Source of the DNA: Paenibacillus_AR sp051594765
GTDB taxonomy: Bacteria > Bacillota > Bacilli > Paenibacillales > NBRC-103111
DNA length: 64,000 nt
Direction: 5' to 3'
NCBI RefSeq assembly: GCF_051594765.1
Contig: NZ_JBPPGJ010000019.1
Coordinates: 1-64,000 of the forward strand
Numbering within the stretch: position 1 is the first letter of the stretch; each line of letters begins with the position of its first letter. This document shows, in pieces, positions 7,631 through 16,144 of the stretch. The position numbers were made by a program, and so were the translations under genes. The notes under the pieces were generated by a model. It had not been told where the DNA came from. It did not search any database and was given only the letters and a program-made list of their open reading frames with translations.

Positions 7631-7849
7631 TCATTTCGCAGCGGGGGACGAAGGATTCGGGGAGGATGTTTGGGCGGAAGCGCCCGTGCCGGTGCCATCC
7701 GATGGAACGGTTTTCCCGGACGGGGCGGTTTTCCCCTCCAGCGGATTCGTATCCGCCGGACTATCCTTGCCGGCGGAGCATCCCGCCATCAGTCCCGCCG
7801 CTATCACAACGGCGGAGAAGCCTTTTGCCCACTTGCTCAGCGTCTTCAT
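7631..7849 (-). CDS. small Pro/Ser/Thr-rich lipoprotein
   Basis: A 72-aa protein. MKTLSKWAKGF, then a hydrophobic core, ends in the lipobox LMAGC (Cys23). The mature part is about 50 residues of Pro, Ser, Thr, Gly and Lys with no globular pattern. ATG 7849 follows AAAGGGG; the longer reading frame starting at 7918 lacks a site. It is upstream of the two-component operon on the same strand but about 136 bp away. Function unknown. Confidence 0.65.
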   Translation of the reverse strand: MKTLSKWAKGFSAVVIAAGLMAGCSAGKDSPADTNPLEGKTAPSGKTVPSDGTGTGASAQTSSPNPSSPAAK

Positions 7850-7988
7850 GTCCCATACCCCTTTCGGCTTTGGATTCGGTACATCACCCACTTTACCCTC
7901 CAAAGTTGAACGGACCATGATCCCGTGATGAACTCATTGTTAAAAAAGGATGATCATTCCATGATCTCTCCCGAGGCTTGAAAAAAAA

Positions 7989-8030
7989 CCAAGGAGCCAG
8001 GCGGAAACGGTCCGCTTGGCTCCTTGGTTA
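7989..8030 (-). terminator. intrinsic terminator downstream of pgmB
   Basis: A long stem, AACCAAGGAGCCAGGCGGA against TCCGCTTGGCTCCTTGGTT with one offset, has a run of eight A on the plus strand (T run in the transcript) at 7981-7988. Confidence 0.88.
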
Positions 8031-8041
8031 ATCTTGATTCA

Positions 8042-8686
8042 TTAACCCAACAGCTGCTCCAGTCCCAGCTGGGACAGATCCTTCGCCCGGACATCCGCCA
8101 GCAGGCTTTCGGAGGCCGAACCGACGCCCACCGCCTTCATTCCCGCCGACCGTGCCGCTTCCAGCCCCGCTTCGGCATCCTCCACCACGACACAATCCGC
8201 CGGGGCGAGACCCAGCTTCCGCGCGGCCAGCAGGAAGACCTCCGGGTCCGGCTTGCTCCGGGTGATTCCGTTCCCGTCGGCCACGGCCTCGAAGGCGTCG
8301 GCGAGCCCGATCCGCTTCAGGATGTGAGGCGTGTTCTTGCTGGAGGAGCCGATGGCCGTCCGGATTCCCCGTTGGCGAAGCGTCTCCAACAGCTCCTGCA
8401 CCCCCGGCAAAAGATCGTTGGGCGACAGCCCCGCCAACAGCTCCTTGTAGTACTCGTTCTTGCGCTCGGCCAAGACCCGCATCTCCTCCTCCGAATAGGG
8501 GCGGACGGCCTGCTCCAGGATAATGGACAGACTGTCCATCCGGCTGACGCCGCGAAGCCGCTCATTGATGCTACGGTCGAAGGGGAGGCCCTCCTCTTCG
8601 CACATCCGCTTCCATGCCCGGTAGTGATACTCGTCCGTGGACACGATCACGCCGTCCAGATCGAAGATCACCGCTTTTCTCCACAT
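8042..8686 (-). CDS. pgmB: beta-phosphoglucomutase (HAD superfamily)
   Basis: A 214-aa cytosolic enzyme that interconverts beta-glucose 1-phosphate and glucose 6-phosphate. The HAD motif I is FDLDGVIVSTDEYH (nucleophile and acid Asp), the cap-domain signature is LRGVSRMDSL, motif II is GSSSKN, motif III is the Lys in SKPDPEVF, and motif IV is VVEDAEAG; together these are diagnostic of beta-PGM. ATG 8686 follows AAGGAG by 9 nt; upstream ATGs lack good sites. It is normally paired with a disaccharide phosphorylase such as maltose phosphorylase, but none adjoins it here. Confidence 0.9.
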   Translation of the reverse strand: MWRKAVIFDLDGVIVSTDEYHYRAWKRMCEEEGLPFDRSINERLRGVSRMDSLSIILEQAVRPYSEEEMRVLAERKNEYYKELLAGLSPNDLLPGVQELLETLRQRGIRTAIGSSSKNTPHILKRIGLADAFEAVADGNGITRSKPDPEVFLLAARKLGLAPADCVVVEDAEAGLEAARSAGMKAVGVGSASESLLADVRAKDLSQLGLEQLLG

Positions 8687-8791
8687 ACGGCCCAGCTCCT
8701 TCATTTCCATCCTCGGCAATGGGATGGGAACGCATGCGGCGCTCCCCCCGTTCGTTATTATGCCGAACCGATGGAAATGAATTCCGGCCGC

Positions 8792-10003
8792 CTACCGAAC
8801 CAGCAGCAGCTTATGCAGCATGACGCTGACCTCTGCCCGGGTGGCGGTAGCCTCCGGGTCGAACGAGTTCGCGTCCTTCCCGTTGACGATCCCCCACTGG
8901 TACAGGCGGCCGATCGAGGCACGGGCCCAATGGTCCGGCGCGACATCGCGGAAATCGGGCTCCTTCCGGGAGGGCACGGCAGCGGGCTGCTTCACCCGGT
9001 CCAGAACCCGCGAGTAAATGGCCGCAATCTCCGCCCTCGTAATGACGTTCTCCGGCCGGAAGACCCGGCTTCCGTTCCCGGAGGCATAGCCGTTGATCAG
9101 CCCTTGGGCGGAAGCGGTCTCCACAGCGTCATAGTACCAATCCCCGGGCAGAATGTCCCCGAAGGTGGGAGCGGGTCGCTGCTCCATATCCATTGCCAGG
9201 GCCATAGCCGCCAAATGAGCGAATTCCGCCCGGGTCATCGGCTGGGACGGGCGGAACGAGCCGTCGGGCATCCCCTTGACGGCCCCGTATTGTGTCAGCG
9301 CCGCGATGGCCTCCCGGGCCCAGGGCACCTCCGCAAGCTCCAGCCTATCCGTGAACGAGCCGATGATCTCCTGCTCCGTTCGCTTGGCTGCCGCGTTCTT
9401 CGGCATACTGCCCACAGCCGTCAGACGATCCTCCTCCGGCTTGGCCGACACGCCGATGGTGACGGAAGGCCGGTTAGTCGCGTGCCGGATGTTCACCCCC
9501 GGATTGCCCGGCTTGATCACTACGGTATTCCGGAGCGTGATGGAAGCCGCACCGTCCTTCAGGGCCCTGAAGGTGACGACCCCGAGCTTGCCGCTGCCGT
9601 AGAATTGCCCGGAGCCGCTCTGGGGCGGAAGGGATTGGGCGAACCGGAGAGTGCCCGCCGGCTCCGCGGATTGCATCCACGTGATCGGCTTGGCGGAGGC
9701 CGGGAAGATACGGCTCCGGAACACCTCGGAGCCTCCAGAGAGATCAGGCCGGAGCAGCTCCGGGTCGTAGTCGGCCTGGAGTTCGAAGCCCTCGATCCCT
9801 CCGTATTCCCCTAAGTACCCCTGCAGCCAAAAGGCCGCTTCAAAGGTGTCACCGGCTTGAACGGCCGTTTGGGACAGGGCGACCCGAATCTGGGGAATCT
9901 TCGTGTCGTAAGCCGGGGCTGCCGCTTGGCCCGCAGGGGCCGTCGCCCAGAGAACCAGGCCGAAGGCCGAGAGGCCCAGGATGGTTCGATGCAGGTTTCT
10001 CAT
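8792..10003 (-). CDS. cohesin-like/SLH cell-wall anchor protein
   Basis: A 403-aa secreted protein. It has a signal peptide (1-28, ending GQAAA) and a cohesin-like beta-sandwich (about 36-190) with IRVALSQTAVQAGDTFEAAF, LQADYDPELL and LGVVTFRAL. A linker is followed by three SLH repeats (about 215-403; TRAEFAHLAAMAL, TRAEIAAIYSRV, TRAEVSVMLHKLL) that bind pyruvylated wall polymer. There is no dockerin. It follows the S8 protease gene by 85 bp on the same strand, and that protease carries a dockerin, so this is most simply its surface receptor. The cohesin is assigned by layout and key residues, not by a profile search. Confidence 0.85.
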   Translation of the reverse strand: MRNLHRTILGLSAFGLVLWATAPAGQAAAPAYDTKIPQIRVALSQTAVQAGDTFEAAFWLQGYLGEYGGIEGFELQADYDPELLRPDLSGGSEVFRSRIFPASAKPITWMQSAEPAGTLRFAQSLPPQSGSGQFYGSGKLGVVTFRALKDGAASITLRNTVVIKPGNPGVNIRHATNRPSVTIGVSAKPEEDRLTAVGSMPKNAAAKRTEQEIIGSFTDRLELAEVPWAREAIAALTQYGAVKGMPDGSFRPSQPMTRAEFAHLAAMALAMDMEQRPAPTFGDILPGDWYYDAVETASAQGLINGYASGNGSRVFRPENVITRAEIAAIYSRVLDRVKQPAAVPSRKEPDFRDVAPDHWARASIGRLYQWGIVNGKDANSFDPEATATRAEVSVMLHKLLLVR

Positions 10004-10052
10004 GATTAAGTCTCCTCCTGAAGCGATGGATGCGTTCTGAGACTTGATGAAA

Positions 10053-10076
10053 CCGGCGGAGAATACTCCCCGCCGG
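10053..10076 (-). other. intercistronic hairpin between protease and anchor genes
   Basis: CCGGCGGAG and CTCCCCGCCGG pair around an AATA loop with one bulged C. No T run follows, so it more likely tunes mRNA stability or the protease:anchor ratio than ends transcription. Confidence 0.5.
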
Positions 10077-10088
10077 CCGTGGTGGATC

Positions 10089-13000
10089 TTATTCGCCGGA
10101 GCCGAAGTTGCCCAGGATGTAGGAAATGTCCAGCATATTCACGACGCCGTCCCGGTTGATGTCGGCCTCGCCTATGGCTTTGCTGGTCCAAGGTGCGGAT
10201 TTGCCGAAGGCTCGTGCCGCACGGTTCAGATCCAGCAGATCGATCCGAGAGTCGCCGGAGACGTCCCCTGCTGCGGACTCCCTCAGCCTGAAGTCCAGCG
10301 AGGCGGGACCGTTCACATGGAGTGTCTGGGAGACGCTGCTGTAGCCGGGAATGCGGACTCGGATGGTATAGCTGCCCGCCGGTAGGCTCAGTGCATAGGT
10401 GCCGTCCGCTTGGACGGTTCCCCACTTGACGACGGTTCCCTGGCCGTTCAACGCTTCGACGGTCACCTGCAGCTTGCCGTCCGCTCCTTCATACCAGACG
10501 GTGCTGTAATCGAAATCAACCGGAAGACCTTCGGCGCGGATAGTGCCCGCAACGGCATGCTCCACCGGTCCGCCGCCTCCGTTCGGCGTCACCTTCACAG
10601 CCGTTCCGGAGAGAATTCCGGGGTCCAGCTCTCCCCCGCTGCTATTCAGGAACCGCACGTCCGAGATCCCGAAGGAGTAATTCCCCGTGGATCCGGCCTG
10701 GAAGGGGAAGGCGGCCAAGATGCCGTCGCCCGTATAGCCCTGGACCTCCCCGGTCATGGAGAGGATATAATCGGTGCGGACGAGGCCGTCACCCAGTGCC
10801 GTAATCTTCTCCTTCACGATCAGACTGCTCCCGGGGTCCTGCTGCTGCTGGTAGACGCTCATCGTGACGCTGGGAATCGTGTCTCCCTTCGTCAATCCGG
10901 CATCATAGGTCAGACTGAATTGAGCCGAGTACAAATCCTCCAACCCGCTGAAGCGTACATCCACCGTGAAGGGCTCGCCCGGCTTCACCTCCGTCTTGGA
11001 AGGGACCGCAGAGACAGCGGCTCCCGATCCGGAGGGAGGAGCCTTCGTGAAGGTCTGCTCCAGAGCCGGTACGATCCTGCCGTTGCCGACCGCATCGAAG
11101 ACGTACACTTCGATCTCATTTTCTCCGGTATGAACCGGGAAATCGATCCGGAAGGTACCGTCGTCCTCTATGTCTCCCGACGCATCGTGCCAGACGCCGC
11201 CTTCCTTGTACCATGCTCTTACAAATATGCCCCGATAATCTCCGAAATGGTCGATCAGGAGATCACCGCCGATCTGTCCGCGAATCGTCCCCAGCTCCCC
11301 TTCCACCCGGATCGGGTCGAAGGTGACTTCCGGGGCATCCGTATCGACGACGAACGGAACCGCCTCCGACTCGAGCATATACTTATCGGCTCCATCTCCG
11401 TACCAAGGAATGATGAGGTAGGAGCCGTCCGGAAGCACGAAGCGGCCCTGCTGATCCCATACGAAGCCCTCCCAATCGTTGATGGCGAAGGTTCCGGGAG
11501 CGGTGCCGGCCTCCTCCTCGAAGAGGGTGCCGACCCAACTACCCGTGCCCGCGTTATAAACGTCCAAGGACAGATACCGGTTCTCCAGATTGACGCTGAA
11601 GCTGACCGCAGCCACGTCCTGCTCCTCATCCCGGTTCGGAGAGAACAGCTCCGGGAAGATCTCGATATCGGACACCACATTCGGCACGTAGACGGAAACC
11701 GGAATGGCCAGCTCCCCGTCCGCCCCCGTCAGGAGGATCTCGCCCTCATACCAGGCGGACGGAGTATCGGCCGGCACGCCTAGCGTCACCTCGAAGCTGG
11801 AGCTGCCCCCCGCCTCCACTTGAACCTGGGTGACACCGGTCTCCAAGCTGCCGGCACCGGCGCCGGTCCAATGTGTGGATAGGGCATAGCTTGCCGCCTG
11901 CCCGGCCACACTCTTCACGTCCACCGTACGGGACACCGTTTCCCCAGGCTGAAGCAGGCCGAAGGAGAGGCTTCCGGTATGGTACTCCGTGCTTTCGCCG
12001 CCGGGAGTGGCGTCCGTCGTTTCCCGGACCATGGCCACGGCCTTCGCCTGGAGGGTGCTGGGCAGGTCCAATCGGCCGGCTCCTTGCCCCATGAGGGAAT
12101 ACCGGGCATGGTCCGGCTTCTCCATGGGAACCGCTTGGTTCATCAGGAGAGACTTCACCTCATCCGGCTTCAGCCCGGGCTCCTTATCGAGTACCAGGGC
12201 CGCTGCCCCGGCGACATGGGGAGCCGCCATGCTCGTTCCGGAGTAGGCCCCGTAGGCATAGCGGTCTCCACCGTTCTCCACCGGTACGGACGATCGGATG
12301 CCCACGCCGGGAGCGGTCAGATCCGGCTTGATCTCATAGCCGGGCAGCGCTGGCCCCCTCGAGGAGGAGTCGGCCAAGGTATCTCCCGGAAAGTGCAGCG
12401 TTTCATAGCCCGTCAAGGTGAAGGTTCCCGTGCCGGCGGTCTCCAGAGCGGATAGCAGGGCTCTTCCGTCCGAGCCCTTCATATCGAAGGCGGGGAGATA
12501 CTCCGGGAAGTCGTCCAGCTCGGGATTGATGTACCCTTCTTCCAGCTCGTCATTGAACAGCAGAACGGCTGCCGCCCCGGCCTGCTTGGCATGGGCGATC
12601 TTCTCGACGAACTTGATGGCCCCCCGCTTGATGAAGGCCATCTTGCCGGTCCAATCCCGGCCTTCGAAGTCGGCGGCGGTTCCCAGACCTGCATACGCCA
12701 GCTCCAACGGGCGGTTCAACAGCGGCTTATAATCGCTGGTGTTGTATTTGGCCAGCTCATACAAGGTGTAATAGGTGCTCCCCGTAACGGTGCTGGTGCC
12801 CCGGATGGACTCGAGCACCCCCGATGACGTGCTGGACCCGACGGAAATCGCCATCTCCGAGACGGCGGGCGCACTGATGGTATAATCCCCGGGCCCGTCG
12901 TTCCCGTTGGCGGCGACCACTACCGTACCGGCCAGCACCGCATTATTCACGGCAACGGCATCGGCTTCGTATTGGTTGTTGGCGTAGGAGCCCATGGACA

Positions 13001-14045
13001 GGTTGATGATGTCCATCCCGTCCTCTACAGCCCGCTCTATGGCGGCTATCTCGTCCTCCGTCGTCCCGTCCCCGCCGGGGCCGAGCACGCGGTACACATA
13101 CAGGTCCGCTCCCGGAGCTACGCCCCGGATCCAGCCTGTGGAGCTGACGGGATCGTCTGGATGGCCTCGGCCGGCCAGGATTCCCGACACATGGGTACCG
13201 TGGAAGGTGGCGGCGTTGGGATTGTCAGGATCCGGAGGAGTCTCCATCGGATCGTCGTCCTCGTCCACGAAGTCGTAGCCCCCCTTGTAAGCATCCTTCA
13301 GGCTGGGATGGTTATAGTCGATGCCCGAGTCGATGACGCCGACCCTGATGCCGCTCCCGTCATAGCCGCCGCTCCAAAAAGCATCCGCCCCGATATGAAG
13401 AGCGCCGTCCGACATCTTGGGGGTGACCTCCTGAATGGGGTCCACCTTGAAGGTCCGAGAAGGATAAACCGCTTTCACACCGGGCATGGCCAACAGGGCA
13501 TCCACCCGGTTCGCGGGAAGGGTCAGGGAGAACCCGTTGAACACTTTGGTGAACGTCCGGTTCACGCGGATTCCCAAGGTCCGTTCGGCTGCCGCCGAGA
13601 AAGCGGATTGTTCCGCGGCGATCCTGGACCGGTGATTGCCCGAAGATTTCATCAGGCCCTTCTTCACGTTCGCCTCGTAGACGGCCAACGGCTCCGCTTG
13701 AAGCTCGACGATGACGGTGGTGCTGCCGCTGCCCGACGTCTTCGGGACGTAGCTGTGTGGGCCCGCGGATGTTTGGGGCACCGCATGGGACTTGCCGGAC
13801 CATGCCCGGGCTGAGGCTTCGGGGGAAGATTCTTCCGAAGCATGGCTGCTCCGCATGGCCATCTTGCCGCTGCTGTCCAGCTCCAACCGGCTGAGATCGG
13901 GACGCTCCAAGGCAGGAGCGCGTACATGGAACTCCGGATGGCCGCCGGTCCCGGAGGACGCTGCGGAAGCGGTGCCGTCCCACCCCGGCGCCAGGAGGGC
14001 GGACAACATCGTAAGCGCCATAAGACTCGAGAGCTTGCGTTTCTT
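10089..14045 (-). CDS. secreted subtilisin-like (S8) protease with PA, cohesin-like and dockerin domains
   Basis: A 1318-aa protein. From GTG 14045 (GGGAG 7 nt upstream): signal peptide; I9-like propeptide about 110-205; S8 catalytic domain with Asp239 (GVIDSGIDYNHPSL), His285 (HGTHVSG) and Ser605 (SGTSMAAPHVAG). A protease-associated insert lies at about 430-545. Fn3/FlgD-like sandwiches follow (about 680-1000), then a cohesin-like domain at about 1008-1155, a carboxypeptidase-regulatory-like fold at about 1163-1255, and a C-terminal dockerin (about 1258-1318) with two calcium loops, DVSGDSRIDLLDL and DINRDGVVNMLDI. Carrying cohesin and dockerin in one chain is uncommon. It is co-transcribed with the SLH-cohesin anchor. 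The substrate is unknown. Confidence 0.92.
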   Translation of the reverse strand, partial: KKRKLSSLMALTMLSALLAPGWDGTASAASSGTGGHPEFHVRAPALERPDLSRLELDSSGKMAMRSSHASEESSPEASARAWSGKSHAVPQTSAGPHSYVPKTSGSGSTTVIVELQAEPLAVYEANVKKGLMKSSGNHRSRIAAEQSAFSAAAERTLGIRVNRTFTKVFNGFSLTLPANRVDALLAMPGVKAVYPSRTFKVDPIQEVTPKMSDGALHIGADAFWSGGYDGSGIRVGVIDSGIDYNHPSLKDAYKGGYDFVDEDDDPMETPPDPDNPNAATFHGTHVSGILAGRGHPDDPVSSTGWIRGVAPGADLYVYRVLGPGGDGTTEDEIAAIERAVEDGMDIINLSMGSYANNQYEADAVAVNNAVLAGTVVVAANGNDGPGDYTISAPAVSEMAISVGSSTSSGVLESIRGTSTVTGSTYYTLYELAKYNTSDYKPLLNRPLELAYAGLGTAADFEGRDWTGKMAFIKRGAIKFVEKIAHAKQAGAAAVLLFNDELEEGYINPELDDFPEYLPAFDMKGSDGRALLSALETAGTGTFTLTGYETLHFPGDTLADSSSRGPALPGYEIKPDLTAPGVGIRSSVPVENGGDRYAYGAYSGTSMAAPHVAGAAALVLDKEPGLKPDEVKSLLMNQAVPMEKPDHARYSLMGQGAGRLDLPSTLQAKAVAMVRETTDATPGGESTEYHTGSLSFGLLQPGETVSRTVDVKSVAGQAASYALSTHWTGAGAGSLETGVTQVQVEAGGSSSFEVTLGVPADTPSAWYEGEILLTGADGELAIPVSVYVPNVVSDIEIFPELFSPNRDEEQDVAAVSFSVNLENRYLSLDVYNAGTGSWVGTLFEEEAGTAPGTFAINDWEGFVWDQQGRFVLPDGSYLIIPWYGDGADKYMLESEAVPFVVDTDAPEVTFDPIRVEGELGTIRGQIGGDLLIDHFGDYRGIFVRAWYKEGGVWHDASGDIEDDGTFRIDFPVHTGENEIEVYVFDAVGNGRIVPALEQTFTKAPPSGSGAAVSAVPSKTEVKPGEPFTVDVRFSGLEDLYSAQFSLTYDAGLTKGDTIPSVTMSVYQQQQDPGSSLIVKEKITALGDGLVRTDYILSMTGEVQGYTGDGILAAFPFQAGSTGNYSFGISDVRFLNSSGGELDPGILSGTAVKVTPNGGGGPVEHAVAGTIRAEGLPVDFDYSTVWYEGADGKLQVTVEALNGQGTVVKWGTVQADGTYALSLPAGSYTIRVRIPGYSSVSQTLHVNGPASLDFRLRESAAGDVSGDSRIDLLDLNRAARAFGKSAPWTSKAIGEADINRDGVVNMLDISYILGNFGSGE

Positions 14046-14071
14046 CACATTTTCACTCCCTATAATTGGAT

Positions 14072-14085
14072 TATGACTGGTCATA
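14072..14085. promoter_or_regulatory. palindromic candidate operator of the S8 protease operon
   Basis: TATGAC-TG-GTCATA is a perfect 6-bp inverted repeat in the 5' leader, just after the predicted transcription start. The regulator is unknown. Confidence 0.4.
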
Positions 14086-14095
14086 CGATCATTAT

Positions 14096-14124
14096 TATAT
14101 AATAAATGTTACAATTTGTATCAA
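14096..14124 (-). promoter_or_regulatory. promoter of the S8 protease-anchor operon
   Basis: On the minus strand, TTGATA (14124-14119) is followed after 17 bp by TATATA (14101-14096) in an A+T-rich leader. Confidence 0.55.
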
Positions 14125-14160
14125 GAAATTCATGACCAATCTCTGATTTAGCGACAAAAT

Positions 14161-14202
14161 GGAAAACGGCAGCCGGGACTCCTGTCCCGAAGCTGCCGTT
14201 CC
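14161..14202 (-). terminator. hairpin/terminator downstream of the deacetylase gene
   Basis: GGAAAACGGCAGCCGGGAC pairs with GTCCCGAAGCTGCCGTTCC around TCCT. A short ATTTT follows on the transcript strand, so termination is likely but weak. Confidence 0.6.
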
Positions 14203-14248
14203 ATAGGTACGACTATCCGCCTGCATAACCGGCAGACTACGAATGGCG

Positions 14249-15067
14249 TCATAGGACTACCAGCTGATAGCCCTTCTTGCGGATTCCATCGATAATAGCC
14301 GGCAAAGCGGCGATTGTGGAGGGCCGGTCATGCATGACGATGATGCTGCCGGAGTGGACTTGGCCCAGCACTCCTCTGGCGATCACGGACGGGTCTGATG
14401 TAGACCAATCCTTGGGGTCCTCGTTCCAGAGAATCATCCTCATCTTGTGGTCCTCCGTGATCAGCTTCGTATCGTTATTGTATGCTCCGTACGGCGGGCG
14501 GAAGAGCAGCACCGGCTGCTTGGCCCATTTCTGCAGCGTGTTGAGTCCGGTGTCGAATTCCTTCAACTGCTCGTCGAAGGTCATGGCGGTCATCTTCGGG
14601 TGCACGTTGGAATGGTAGCCGATCCCATGCCCGTTATAGACCGCTTCGCTTACGGATTTGGGGTAGGCGGCCGCATTCTGGCCCAGGAAGAAGAAGGTGA
14701 CCTTGGCCTTCTCCTCCCGCAGCACCTTCAGGAGCTCCGGGGTATGCTTGGTCGGGCCGTCGTCGACGGTAATCGCCACCGTGCCCTTGGCGACGGAATA
14801 TTCGGGCTGGAGCTTGGACTTGCGGGCCGGCTCCTTGCCTGTGGTCTCTTCCTTGGGTTTGCCGTTTTCGTGCTCGATCTCCGTAATGGGAGAAGGGGAC
14901 GGCGATTCCGGAACGGTCGGTGCTGGGGAAACGGTTACGACGGGACCGGTGGGCTCGGTCATCTTCGTTCTCTCCGCACTGGCGTTGCCCATACATCCGG
15001 CCAACAGGACGATGGCCAGAAGCCCGGGCAGATACCGAATACGAAGTCTCAGGGGCGTAGGATTCAT
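14249..15067 (-). CDS. polysaccharide deacetylase lipoprotein (CE4, NodB homology)
   Basis: A 272-aa lipoprotein with lipobox LLAGC (Cys25), a Pro/Ser/Thr/Glu linker to about residue 85, then a NodB domain. CE4 motifs are all present: TVDDGP (Asp102/Asp103), HSNVHP (metal ligands His152 and His156), RPPYGAY (Arg190), DPKDW, and IIVMHD (His246). It should remove N- or O-acetyl groups from peptidoglycan, chitin-like or xylan-type polymer at the cell surface. With no neighbouring carbohydrate gene, peptidoglycan or exopolysaccharide is the likelier target. It is a single gene. Confidence 0.92.
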   Translation of the reverse strand: MNPTPLRLRIRYLPGLLAIVLLAGCMGNASAERTKMTEPTGPVVTVSPAPTVPESPSPSPITEIEHENGKPKEETTGKEPARKSKLQPEYSVAKGTVAITVDDGPTKHTPELLKVLREEKAKVTFFFLGQNAAAYPKSVSEAVYNGHGIGYHSNVHPKMTAMTFDEQLKEFDTGLNTLQKWAKQPVLLFRPPYGAYNNDTKLITEDHKMRMILWNEDPKDWSTSDPSVIARGVLGQVHSGSIIVMHDRPSTIAALPAIIDGIRKKGYQLVVL

Positions 15068-15213
15068 GAGTTCGTTACCTTTGGTTTCATCGGAGTAGGT
15101 TCACCATAACACAATATGTGAATATAACAGAAACCATTCCGCATGGGGGATATAAACTTTGCAGCCGCAAGACTAGATTCTATACCCTGTAAGGACCGGA
15201 GCACACGGCCACC

Positions 15214-15870
15214 TTAATGCGGCCGTGTGTTGACCTCCAGAATCCACACGGTGCCCGACCGGTCGATGCCGAAGTCGAAGCCCAGCGCGCCGATGCCCGG
15301 GAGCTGCTGCTCCAGGAGGGCCGTCCCCGTCCGGGCGACGCCTACCATCGTGGCATGCTTGTCGCGGGCCAATCGCTGTGGAAACGTCATGTGCAGGGCC
15401 CGCCTGCCGCCGATCAAGGAGCCCCCCCTGCACAGATTGGTGACGAAGAGCGAAGGATGGGCCAGCCGGGCGACGACGGCCCGGATGTGCCACTGGCCGT
15501 TCTCCTTCACCAGCTTCACCCGGTAATCCAACGGCCTTCCGTCAACCCTGGTCAAGGGGATGCCCTGTTGAAGCATGTAGGCCCGCCCCCGGCGGATCTC
15601 GTTCAGAATCCCCTCCAGCTGGACGGGGGAAGAGGCGGTGCGGATTGAGGTTCCATGCCGGATCTCGAAGCCTGCTCCCGTCCGGCTGATGCGGACCACT
15701 CCCTTCCCACCGGTTCCCACAACAGGCTTGGCGACCACAAAGGGGTACTGCCGGAGCATGGCCAAGAGCTTCGGCATGGTGAACCGGTCCATCCTGGGGA
15801 TATGCCTGGCCAGACCGGGATGTTTCTGCAGGATGATGAACTTCTGCCACTTCGAGGCCACTTGGCGCAT
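15214..15870 (-). CDS. YheC/YheD-type ATP-grasp endospore coat-associated protein
   Basis: A 218-aa protein. ATP-grasp features are FVVAKPVVGTGGKGVVRI, the YMLQQGIPL lid segment, DYRVKLVKENGQW, and a C-terminal GFDFGIDRSGTVWILEVNTRP metal/ATP site. In Bacillus, YheC and YheD are spore-coat proteins; the biochemical reaction is not established. ATG 15870 lies 8 nt after GAAGGAGA. It is on the short side of the family (one domain, no N-terminal extension). A hairpin at 15202-15229 overlaps the stop codon and may serve as terminator. Confidence 0.82.
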   Translation of the reverse strand: MRQVASKWQKFIILQKHPGLARHIPRMDRFTMPKLLAMLRQYPFVVAKPVVGTGGKGVVRISRTGAGFEIRHGTSIRTASSPVQLEGILNEIRRGRAYMLQQGIPLTRVDGRPLDYRVKLVKENGQWHIRAVVARLAHPSLFVTNLCRGGSLIGGRRALHMTFPQRLARDKHATMVGVARTGTALLEQQLPGIGALGFDFGIDRSGTVWILEVNTRPH

Positions 15871-15991
15871 GGATGACGTCTCCTTCGTAACCGGATGATA
15901 CATAGTACACTGTATTCATCCGCCCCGGAGAATTCTTAGGCCCGAGCCTTGTGGCGCCATCTCCGTATCAGCTTCCCCATGGCCCCCTTTG

Positions 15992-16005
15992 TGAAAGCGC
16001 ATACA
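15992..16005. promoter_or_regulatory. cre-like site without an obvious target
   Basis: TGAAAGCGCATACA matches the CcpA consensus except for one position. It lies about 120 bp upstream of the YheC-like gene, next to the tandem repeats, so it could be a chance match. Confidence 0.25.
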
Positions 16006-16144
16006 TAAAGATGGAACAAACCGGTTGCGCGTTGTCCCTGACTTCAATATTCGGTTTCTAACCCTCCGTTTGCCAGTGCAAAATCAATGGACCCTTATTG
16101 CTTGAATGGGGAGCGTCCTCGGCCCGACCAGGGGGGGGCTTGGA

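Noticed and set aside
7849..7918. Longer start for the small lipoprotein
   Set aside because: The extension would put 23 hydrophilic residues before the signal peptide; ATG 7849 has AAAGGGG upstream.
8024..9814. 596-aa open frame on the plus strand
   Set aside because: It covers pgmB and the SLH anchor on the opposite strand, both of which have clear domains.
15992..16005. cre site as regulator of a plus-strand gene
   Set aside because: No real gene follows on the plus strand; kept only as a low-confidence feature.
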